In this document: piece after piece, positions 10,569-18,600 of the stretch
How positions within the stretch are numbered: position 1 is the stretch's first letter
How the letters are laid out: every line of letters begins with the position of its first letter
DNA from: Petunia secreta
Taxonomy: Eukaryota; Streptophyta; Magnoliopsida; Solanales; Solanaceae
Direction of reading: 5' to 3'
Assembly: GCA_029990175.1 (NCBI GenBank)
Contig: JARKIP010000005.1
Coordinates: 71,704,001 to 71,768,000, forward strand
DNA length: 64,000 nucleotides
Notes under the pieces: model-generated
The model's input: only the letters and a program-made list of their open reading frames with translations
The model's database searches: none
Told to the model about the DNA's origin: nothing
Made by a program: the position numbers and the translations under genes

Positions 10569-11374
10569 TGATAAGGGGCAAAAACACGCGGAAGCTAAAC
10601 ACGATACTAATATGCGGAAGCGATAAACAAGATACGAGATATCTAAAAGATATCGAGAAATTCAAGACTAGAAAGGCAAGAAATAGAAGAAAGAATCGAA
10701 TCCAATTCACTAACGTTAATTGAATTCAAAAGGGAGAAAGGGAAACTCGAACCTTACAATGGACTCAGCTAGGTGTCGATCGCCATAGGTTCCAAGTTAA
10801 CGAGATACATGAAGCCTCGGGCTTCGGACTAGAAGGGCTCGGCCTCTTCTCTAATTCTCTCTTCTTAATATTCAATACAAGGTGAACTATCAAATGAAAT
10901 GCTAAGTGTTCCTATTTATAGCCACAAGACTATGTGAAATGTCTAAAATGCCCCCAAAGCTAATTAATACATACAAGCCACTTAAGGGCAAAATAGGAAG
11001 TTCAATGCCAAAAGTTGGGGTCTTCAGCGACGTGGGCGGGGCGCCTGGAGCTTAGGCAGTGAGCTGGGAGGCTTGTGGCTAGGCGGGGCGCCTGGGAGGC
11101 CGGGCGGGGTGCCTGAGTAGCTTGGCACCTGCTGGGCGGGGCGCCTGGGTGGCTGGGCGGGGCGCCTGGCTGCCTAGGCAGTGAGCCCTCCAGGCGGGGT
11201 GCCTGGGCTAGGCGGGGCGCCTGGCTGTGCTGGGCGTCCCTCCTCCTCCTTGGGCGTGGAGCCTAGAGCCGAAATCATCCGAAACACCTTCCAAAGCCTC
11301 TTGACTTCTAATCTTTGCATCCTTCAAGCTTGGCACACGTTGAAAAGTGTCTTGGCTCGATTTGCCCCGCATCA
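10569..11374 (-). repeat. 3' LTR, 806 bp
   Basis: Contains TATAAATA on the minus strand (10,913-10,920) and a GC-rich minisatellite at 11,034-11,232. Its minisatellite arrangement differs from the partner LTR. Confidence 0.93.
11034..11232. repeat. GGCGGGGCGCCTGG minisatellite in the 3' LTR
   Basis: A 14-bp GC-rich motif built on the palindrome GGCGCC recurs about seven times with spacers of variable length (TAGGCAGTGAGC, TGGCTG and similar). Some copies carry GGTGCC. It lies in the transcription-control half of the LTR, upstream of the TATA box on the minus strand. Confidence 0.9.
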
Positions 11375-11387
11375 TCCTCCCCTTCTT
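11375..11387 (-). other. Polypurine tract
   Basis: Minus-strand AAGAAGGGGAGGA lies immediately before the 3' LTR. This is the expected start site for second-strand DNA synthesis. Confidence 0.85.
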
Positions 11388-11471
11388 GAAGAGATTTCGT
11401 CCTCGAAATCAATCCATCAAGCCTACGTCCAAAGACACATACAAACAAAAACTTTCTACTCCAAAAGTAGG

Positions 11472-14372
11472 TTAGTGCTCAATAAAGTGGGAAAACACAC
11501 TCTTGTTATAGAGCCAAGCGTCAATAACAATTAAAAAGTTCATGCCTCCCAAGGAGACAACACGTACTTGACTCGACAAGAAGGTGCACCCTTCACAACG
11601 ACAAGCAAAGAAATCAATAGAGCATGGAACATGGAAGATGTAGCAATCAATTCCCCTATGATCTCTAAACTTACAACCAACATACCAAGCCTTCAGATCA
11701 ATTTTATCACAATGTGACGCATTGGCTTTGGCATGCTCAACATTCAAGGTGTGCTCAACATATGGGATGGAGTAAGTAGAATAGTTCAATTCACAACTAA
11801 CATCGAATACTCCACTCCCTTTCTTAGAAGCACTCTTACACACACCGAGAGGTACCTCCTCACCTCCAAATTTTCCTCCAAGACAACCCTCGTCACTAGA
11901 CAAACTCCCAAAGGAGGTCTCAAACAATGGATTATCTATACAGTTAGGCATTCCAATCCATGGAGGTCCAAACGCACACTCTACTCTAGTTTGATACAAC
12001 TCCCCATTTTCATTGAAGTTGCCCTCATACAAAGGATTAGTATAGGCACACTTCTCAAGTTCATTAGCAAGCAAAGGTGAAGTTCTCAAACTAGAGACAA
12101 CATCTACACTTGAGGAGTCATCGAACACAAATCGATCTATCTCATTCCCAAGAGACTCCTCAAGGTTACAACCTTCCTTACTACGACACAAGAGACCCCC
12201 ACTAGCAAATAAAAAATCAAAGGGAAGAATAGGATAATCATGCAAGTCATCTTCTCCTTTATCAAATATGGGTGGGGTGTCATAACAAGGTTCACAAACA
12301 AGGTCAACTTCAACATTTTCACTAAAGAGAGGTTCAATGAAAACCGAGCTCACATCATGATGTGGCTTTTCAATTCTCTCAACTAGTGGTTCATTTTCAC
12401 ACACAAGTTGACCCAAAGACCCTACACTAGTTGCAAACACATTGTACTCATGCAAATCATCAACTAGCCTAGAGTTTTCACAAACAACATCACAAGACAA
12501 GGAAGTATCATGCTCAAGGGAGGAAGATCTAACACATACCTTTGAGTGGCCCTTTTCCTCACTCAATGCACTTGAAGTGTCATGAATGTCTCCACCTTGT
12601 AGCTCACATTCGGCATCTCCTTCACCTTGTCTTTCCAACTGGGAGCGTAGTTGAGGCTCCATTGGTTTGCCTCCAAGAATCCCTACACAAGAATTCACAC
12701 AAAGAGAAGAAAAAGATAAAGGGTTAAGGTTAGAATAAGGGGTGTCCTCACTCTCAATTTTTCCTTTTCCCTCTTTCTTTTCCCTCATTTTCTTTTCAAG
12801 GCCGGGTGTAGATTCGGGTGGTGACAACCCACTCACATCACTCAACACAACCTCTCCTTTTTCCACTCGAGAGTTGTCACCGGTCGCTCCCTTACTCCTC
12901 TCTATCTTTTGTCTCTCAAATTCTGGCGAATTGGGACGAGGCCCGAGAATGCCCATAGCCGGAGTAGGTGGACTTTTTACATCAACCCGGAATCTAGGAC
13001 TTGGAGACTCATCACTCGACGTCTCCTTTTCCTTCGTTGGTGAACCACTTGGTTTTGCAACTTGTGGTTGGTTCACCTTGTTGACAATTGCCAACTCTTT
13101 TGTAGCACTAGTCCCACCATTGCTTGTGTTTGTAGGACTTCTTGTTTGCACAGTATTGCCCATGGAATGAAGATCTCGCTCCTTGCTCCTTTGCATTGCC
13201 AAAGAAGGTGCACTAGTAGGCACTTGGCCCCTTGCCCGATAAGGCACAAAGTCATAAACCCTTTGCCCTATGCCCACAAGATATGCATCCTTCATAGCAC
13301 TATGTCGCACACTCTTGTCTTGCAACCATGGCTCACCTAGCCAAACATCAACATGTTGCATTGGATACACATCACACCACACATAACTACTATAATTCCT
13401 ATGAGATAGAAGTACCCGAGCCTCCTTGGAAACCCATACTCCCTCATACTCATAAGGACTCTCTAGCTTACGGCATGGTATCCTCAATTTATCAACCAAA
13501 GAGGTGCTAATGCAATTGGCATTGGTATCATCAATTTTGAGCAAGTAACCTCCAATACCATTTACCCCAACAACAAACCTTCTCCTACCCAAGTTTCCTA
13601 GAGATGCATCCAAGAAAGAACTTGAATGCCCACGAATGTCAACACCAACAACTTGGGTCTTCCTTATCCCTCCACTAGTGGCAATACCACTAGAACAATC
13701 TCCACTTCCCGTCACTCTCCCAACATTAGAGATGTTGTTGGAAGTCGAGGAAGGAACCTTGCCATGGAACCCATAAGTGCCTCTCGCCTTGGTTCCATAG
13801 CCCATAGTACTACTCCTACTACAACCATCCACGCCCCTCACGATATATAACCCCTTTGTAGCAAAAGCAACACCATCTCTCAAACCATCCTCCACATGGG
13901 AATTAGAAGCATTAGGTCGCTTAGCGTACCTAAAAGATGCAAGCTTCTTCTTCCCCATGGAACAACCACCGCCTCCTCCCATACTAATGGAAGGACCTCT
14001 ACTACTCCCTTGTACACCATTAGCAACACTAAGAGAAGATGCAAATGAATAATGCGAATAATCAACTTCTTCATCTATTCCCTCTATGTCACTACCATGC
14101 TCATAATCATCACAAGAAGAATAAGTAGGATCAATGTACCTTGAAGCGTCACCATCTTCACATTCTTGACTAGAAGCATAAGGATCAACAAAGTCATCTT
14201 CATGAGCTTCATAGTCGTCATCAACCTCACGATCATCATAGTGAACCGCTTCATCCTCATACGAGCCATAGTCCCCCGAGTCATCAAAGCAAGACCCATC
14301 ATCACCCTCGTAGGAACCATAGTCTCCCTCGTCTCCACATGAGTCATACCCTCCACAATCTTCATCCGACAT
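11472..14372 (-). CDS. 966-aa element protein with degenerate retropepsin-like region
   Basis: The start is taken as the ATG of MSDEDCGGYDSC at 14,372. The frame extends ten codons upstream, but with no ATG. Residues 1-110 are extremely rich in Asp, Glu, Gly, Tyr and Ser. Residues about 130-250 are Gly/Ser-rich with basic patches (KKKLASFRYAKR). Residues about 266-380 resemble the protease and post-protease segment of Ty3/gypsy polyproteins. Near 281 DDTNANCIS stands where DSGATHNFIS is usual, followed by LVDKLRIPCRKLESPYEYEG and VWCDVYPMQHVDVWLGEPW. The catalytic Asp-Ser/Thr-Gly triad is not intact. The remaining roughly 580 residues are acidic and low in motifs, with a Cys-rich C-terminus (FFACRCEGC). 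There is no polymerase or integrase. The frame is fully open over 967 codons, which suggests selection or recent mobilisation. The role is unknown; a structural or gag-like function is only a guess. Confidence 0.8.
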   Translation of the reverse strand: MSDEDCGGYDSCGDEGDYGSYEGDDGSCFDDSGDYGSYEDEAVHYDDREVDDDYEAHEDDFVDPYASSQECEDGDASRYIDPTYSSCDDYEHGSDIEGIDEEVDYSHYSFASSLSVANGVQGSSRGPSISMGGGGGCSMGKKKLASFRYAKRPNASNSHVEDGLRDGVAFATKGLYIVRGVDGCSRSSTMGYGTKARGTYGFHGKVPSSTSNNISNVGRVTGSGDCSSGIATSGGIRKTQVVGVDIRGHSSSFLDASLGNLGRRRFVVGVNGIGGYLLKIDDTNANCISTSLVDKLRIPCRKLESPYEYEGVWVSKEARVLLSHRNYSSYVWCDVYPMQHVDVWLGEPWLQDKSVRHSAMKDAYLVGIGQRVYDFVPYRARGQVPTSAPSLAMQRSKERDLHSMGNTVQTRSPTNTSNGGTSATKELAIVNKVNQPQVAKPSGSPTKEKETSSDESPSPRFRVDVKSPPTPAMGILGPRPNSPEFERQKIERSKGATGDNSRVEKGEVVLSDVSGLSPPESTPGLEKKMREKKEGKGKIESEDTPYSNLNPLSFSSLCVNSCVGILGGKPMEPQLRSQLERQGEGDAECELQGGDIHDTSSALSEEKGHSKVCVRSSSLEHDTSLSCDVVCENSRLVDDLHEYNVFATSVGSLGQLVCENEPLVERIEKPHHDVSSVFIEPLFSENVEVDLVCEPCYDTPPIFDKGEDDLHDYPILPFDFLFASGGLLCRSKEGCNLEESLGNEIDRFVFDDSSSVDVVSSLRTSPLLANELEKCAYTNPLYEGNFNENGELYQTRVECAFGPPWIGMPNCIDNPLFETSFGSLSSDEGCLGGKFGGEEVPLGVCKSASKKGSGVFDVSCELNYSTYSIPYVEHTLNVEHAKANASHCDKIDLKAWYVGCKFRDHRGIDCYIFHVPCSIDFFACRCEGCTFLSSQVRVVSLGGMNFLIVIDAWLYNKSVFSHFIEH

Positions 14373-14740
14373 AGTTGTAACACAAAAGAACAAACCTCCC
14401 AAAAGTCACTCCCTCACGTGTATCACTCAATTTATGAACACTCAAGAGCTAGGTCTTAACAACTTGGGAACCAAGGTGATCACAACTAGTATGTCCAAGT
14501 TAAAGTTCGGAATGGAGTTAATGAGACTCGATGTACGGAGGCTATTTAAAGTGCGCACTTGAGGCCAAAAGGAGTTCTACGACTCTTCTTTGAATTCTAA
14601 TCTCCTCTACGTACGATTGTCCTAATATGCTCAATAGTTAGTGTCAATGGAGTAGGCCAATTACCCTAGAAACACTAACTAAGAAGTTAGGAAACAAACA
14701 GAACACAAAAAACTACAAAAAAAAGTGAACCGGACCAAAC

Positions 14741-14832
14741 TGGGTGCCAGGCGGGGCGCCTGGACACTTTCAGCAGCCTAGGCAGTAGCCAAACTAGGCG
14801 GGGCGCCTGGATCTAGGCGGGGCGCCTAGGCC
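14741..14832. repeat. GGCGGGGCGCCTGG motif cluster in the 5' leader
   Basis: Three copies of the LTR minisatellite motif recur in the transcribed leader between the ORF and the primer-binding site, with CTAGGCAGTAGCC spacers. They recur outside the LTRs, so they are not merely an LTR feature. Confidence 0.85.
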
Positions 14833-15306
14833 TGTTCGACAGCTTTTTCCTAAAATGGGTTTTTGGTGATTTTGGCCAAATTTTTGGTTCGATTTCAACC
14901 CGATACACAAAACCAACGATACCCAAAGGTGTATACAACTATTATCATCAATTCCCAATAGTTATTCAACCCCAAACAACAACAACAAGCTTCGATTCAA
15001 GATTGAAGCGTTTTCAAGAATTTTCAAACTTTTTGGATTTTGATTTTGGAAATTTTGAATCGTAACACCAAATTATGATATATGGGTATCAAAACGACGG
15101 GAATACAATAAGGAACAAACCCCACTACTTTTTAACACTTGGGGATTCGATTCCAACCCGATCTACCAAATTTTCTACAAGTTTTCTAGTTTTTTTTTCA
15201 ATTTTTTTTTTTTTGTTTTTCTTCAAATTTTCAAGAACAAACACAACAACAACAACAATACTAACACGAAAAACCATGAAACGAAGCAAATTGAGCCAAC
15301 CAGTGA

Positions 15307-15405
15307 ACTGGGCGGCCCGCCTGGGTGGGTGGGCGGTCCGCCTAGGGTCTTAACCAGTAGCCTAAGTGGGCGGGGCGCCTCAAGCTTGGGCGGTCCGCCT
15401 GGGTG
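15307..15405. repeat. Second leader cluster of GGCGGNCCGCCTGG-like motifs
   Basis: Copies read GGCGGCCCGCCTGG, GGCGGTCCGCCTAGG and GGCGGGGCGCCTCA. The central dinucleotides vary while the flanking arms stay complementary, so each copy can pair with itself. Confidence 0.8.
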
Positions 15406-15770
15406 GGTGCTTCAGCTTTTCCGAAAACGGGTTTTTGATAGTTTTTGACCCAAATTTTCAACGTTTTCACCCCGTTTCTTCAAAATCAATGGTACCCAAA
15501 GTTGGATAATGATATACCCTTCAACCCCAATAGATTTCACACCCAAACATCCAACAAACAAAGCTCAATCATGTTTCAAAGTCTCAAGTTGGGGTTTTCA
15601 TCAAGGGTTTCAAAAGGTTCAAAGTGGGTTTCGATTCTTCAAAATCGATGTTATACAACTCCGATTCACATGAAATTTATTACTATTTGTTTGTTTTTCA
15701 TTGGAAGCTAAACACGATACTAATATGATGAACAAGGAACGGGGGTTTGTAAGAACATAACCCGAGTCTT

Positions 15771-15782
15771 GCTCTGATACCA
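15771..15782 (-). other. Primer-binding site of the 6-kb element
   Basis: Minus-strand TGGTATCAGAGC begins two bases inside the 5' LTR. It is complementary to the 3' end of initiator tRNA-Met. Confidence 0.92.
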
Positions 15783-16128
15783 ACTGATAAGGGGCAAAAA
15801 CACGCGGAAGCTAAACACGATACTAATATGCGGAAGCGATAAACAAGATACGAGATATCTAAAAGATATCGAGAAATTCAAGACTAGGAAGGCAAGAAAT
15901 AGAAGAAAGAATCGAATCCAATTCACTAACGTTAATTGAATTCAAAAGGGAGAAAGGGAAACTCGAACCTTACAATGGACTCAACTAGGTGTCGATCGTC
16001 ATAGGTTCCAAGTTAACGAGATACATGAAGCCTCGGGCTTCGGACTAGAAGGGCTCGGCCTCTTCTCTAATTCTCTCTTCTTAATATTCAATACAAGGTG
16101 AACTATCAAATGAAATGCTAAGTGTTCC

Positions 16129-16136
16129 TATTTATA
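16129..16136 (-). promoter_or_regulatory. LTR TATA box
   Basis: TATAAATA on the minus strand, in GGCTATAAATAGGAAC context. It lies in the 5' LTR about 345 bases before the primer-binding side, where element transcription would start. Confidence 0.65.
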
Positions 16137-16250
16137 GCCTTGCACAAGACTATGTGAAATGTCTAAAATGCCCCCAAAGCTAATTAATACATACAAGCCA
16201 CTTAAGGGCAAAATAGGAAGTTCAATGCCAAAAGTTGGGGTCTTCAGCGA

Positions 16251-16441
16251 CGTGGGCGGGGCGCCTAGAGGTGGGCGGGACGCCTGGAGCTTAGGCAGTG
16301 AGCTGGGAGGCTTGTGGCCAGGCGGGGCGCCTGGGTGGCCGGGCGGGGCGCCTGAGTGGCTGGGCGGGGCGCCTGGCTACCTAGGCAGTGAGCCCTCCAG
16401 GCGGGGCGCCTGGGCTAGGCGGGGCGCCTGGCTGTGCTGGG
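16251..16441. repeat. GGCGGGGCGCCTGG minisatellite in the 5' LTR
   Basis: About seven copies of the same motif as in the partner LTR, but with a gain of AGAGGTGGGCGGGACGCCTGG and loss of a GCACCTGCTGGGCGG-type spacer. This shows slippage or recombination since, or during, insertion. Confidence 0.9.
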
Positions 16442-16627
16442 CGTCCCTCCTCCTCCTTGGGCGTGGAGCCTAGAGCCGAAATCATCCGAAACACCTTCCA
16501 AAGCCTCTTGACTTCTAATCTTTGCATCCTTCAAGCTTGGCACATGTTGAAAAGTGTCTTGGCTCGATTTGCCCCGCATCAATGTCTAAATTGGGTGATC
16601 AACTCAAGACCTTTAATTTTGGGAATA

Positions 16628-16631
<4 letters not shown>

Positions 16632-16708
<77 letters not shown>
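16632..16708. repeat. (TA)n microsatellite, about 38 units
   Basis: Uninterrupted TA dinucleotides lie 45 bases outside the right LTR. Length is likely to vary between individuals and to be error-prone in assembly. Confidence 0.97.
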
Positions 16709-16711
<3 letters not shown>

Positions 16712-16736
16712 CGTATTAATGAGGGAGTAAATTTCT

Positions 16737-17604
16737 CAAATAGTCACTCAGCTTTAAGAAATTAGCCTCCAAAGTTACTTTGCTTTGGTTGGTCACAGTA
16801 AAGTCACTCCAAAAATAATTCTTGTTGGTTTTTACACTCTCACTCACTGGAAAGATGACATCGATATTTTTATTATTATTTTATATCACATGTGGAACCA
16901 CTTTCTTGCCAAGTAATATTTTTTAAAATGAAAATAATAAAAAAGAACCATTAGATTTTAATTTCAGAGATGTAGTATCCTCATCATTTATTTGCCGATT
17001 CTTTTTCATGTTAAAAATAAATTAAGCGTCCCAAGATAATGTATATGGTTTTACTTAATTATGTTTGAAATTTGATTGTTGCAATTGTTTAATTTTGGAC
17101 TTCATATTGAATTATTATTAGCTTAAAGTTATCATATTAGTTGTGTTAGTTATTTAGTCAATGTTGTGTATATAAATAAGAAGAACACATCATTTATGCC
17201 TGCGTGTCTTAAACATGTGATTGCTACACAAAGCGTAAGAAATTAAACACAATTTAAAACATAAAAATTGATAATATTGAGAGTAAATAATGAAATCACC
17301 TATTATATAACATATATAAAAGGATTATACAACAAAGTATAGATATACATAATTTGTAAAATTAACACACGTAAGAACGAAAAGATTTTAGTATAAGGTT
17401 GAATATTTTAATCTATATATATCCTACATGCAAAAAGGTGGGTCTCACACGTGATATAAATAATAATAAAAATATCCACATCATCTTTTTGGTGAGTCAG
17501 AGTGTAAAAACTGACAAGAATTTTTTTTAAACAGAATTACCATGAGTTGAGTCACAATAAAGTGACATTAACGGCTAATTTTCTAAAGCTGAGTTACCAA
17601 TTAA
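16737..17604. mobile_element. Long-inverted-repeat element, MULE-like, about 870 bp
   Basis: About 180 bp at each end are inverted copies of each other. The left arm has ACTCAGCTTTAAGAAATTAGCC, then TTTTTACACTCTCACTCACTGG and ATATTTTTATTATTATTTTATATCAC. The right arm carries the reverse complements with scattered changes. Flanks read TAAATTTCT and TAAATTTTCT, an imperfect 9-bp-type duplication that suggests Mutator-like origin. The middle is AT-rich with no coding sequence. Confidence 0.75.
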
Positions 17605-18600
17605 TAAATTTTCTTATTTAACTCATTCTCAACTGAACATGTGCATAACACTTAACTTTTTTTTTTAGGTAACTATAAACAATTTTATTAATTACCCAGG
17701 TACATTATATTGCAAGTTGGCTCAAACTAAGCCAACTAGTTCTTTTGAATCAGCTCTCAGCCTATCACTACTATCATACTCCTAGAACACTAATTGAGCT
17801 AGTAAATGTCTAACTAGTAGTGAAGCTCGAGCACAGCATATACAAGCTATCTGCCTAGCTACACTATCCACTTCTCACTATTTGAATATCTCAGACTTAA
17901 CAAATTTGGATCAATTATACTTTTATGTATTAGTGTCAACTTAATTTTTTTCACTATCAGGTAATATTTTTTTTAGTCTAATTATCTAATATTCAAGTTG
18001 GAGCAATGCCATTATTAGTGGCACGAACCAAAACAGTTTCTTCAATGATTTGAAAATGTTCTTAAAAACAAATGCTGGGTAAATTTTACCTAAAATAAAA
18101 ATCATGGGACAAAAGGTGATTAATTTAAGAATAGGGGAATAAAGGTGCAAATAACACTGTCTTTATAAAGGTACCGTTTACAAGCTTTCAAGTTTGCCAC
18201 CCTCCTCGTGAAAACGGCCAGGTTTGCACTGTTTCGAGTTTGCATCGATTTTATTTTTAGAAAAGCTCTCACTGTTGATGTGTTTTCAAATAATTATTAA
18301 GTTTCAAATATGCTTTAATATATACCCATATGATGGGGAGGATTATTGGGTTTGTAAAGGTGAAGTCTTGGATATTCTTTACTCTGTTAACTGTCTCTCT
18401 TGCCATGTGTTATGCCTGATGAACAGGTTATGTTATGGCTATGTTGTTGTTTGCTTTACACATAACTCACTCCTAACAGAACACAAAAGAAAGAAGATAA
18501 AGAAATTTTGTATTACATGCTCGTAACGTTTCTTATATGTTCATCAACTTATAATTTCTTTCATTTTTTCGTTTTGTTTTTTCTTAACTGCACAGACCAT
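17605..18600. other. Upstream region of the peptidase gene
   Basis: AT-rich. A block at 17,665-17,900 looks like degenerate repeat sequence of unknown type. TATAAA at 18,164-18,169 is a candidate promoter. CTGCACAG at 18,588-18,595, just before the peptidase ATG, could be an acceptor of a 5' UTR intron. A 100-codon frame at 18,224-18,526 has no recognisable motif and I do not call it. Confidence 0.45.

Larger units (their letters stand above)
10569..16581 (-). mobile_element. Complete non-autonomous LTR retrotransposon, 6.0 kb
   Basis: LTRs of 806 bp (left) and 797 bp (right) bound the element. They begin TGATAAGGGGC and end GCCCCGCATCA on the plus strand, flanked by the 5-bp duplication ATGTC at 10,564-10,568 and 16,582-16,586. 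On the minus strand a TGGTATCAGAGC primer-binding site follows the 5' LTR and an AAGAAGGGGAGGA polypurine tract precedes the 3' LTR. Inside is one long minus-strand ORF. No zinc knuckle, YxDD polymerase motif, RNase H or integrase motif was found, so reverse transcription and insertion must have been supplied in trans. Outside a variable minisatellite the LTRs differ at only about five sites, which points to a recent insertion. Confidence 0.95.
15785..16581 (-). repeat. 5' LTR, 797 bp
   Basis: Matches 10,569-11,374 closely. It has an extra TTGC near 16,140 and a different set of minisatellite spacers at 16,251-16,441. A 25-base segment starting GGAAGCTAAACACG at 15,806 is duplicated just inside the element at 15,702. 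Confidence 0.93.

Noticed and set aside
12742..13170. Plus-strand frames inside 11,472-14,372
   Set aside because: Shadows of the 966-aa minus-strand ORF, with composition complementary to its acidic/serine-rich regions.
16522..16765. Frames with long Tyr-Ile repeats
   Set aside because: Translation of the TA microsatellite.
18224..18526. 100-codon frame upstream of the peptidase gene
   Set aside because: No motif; it does not join in frame to the first peptidase exon through a convincing splice site.
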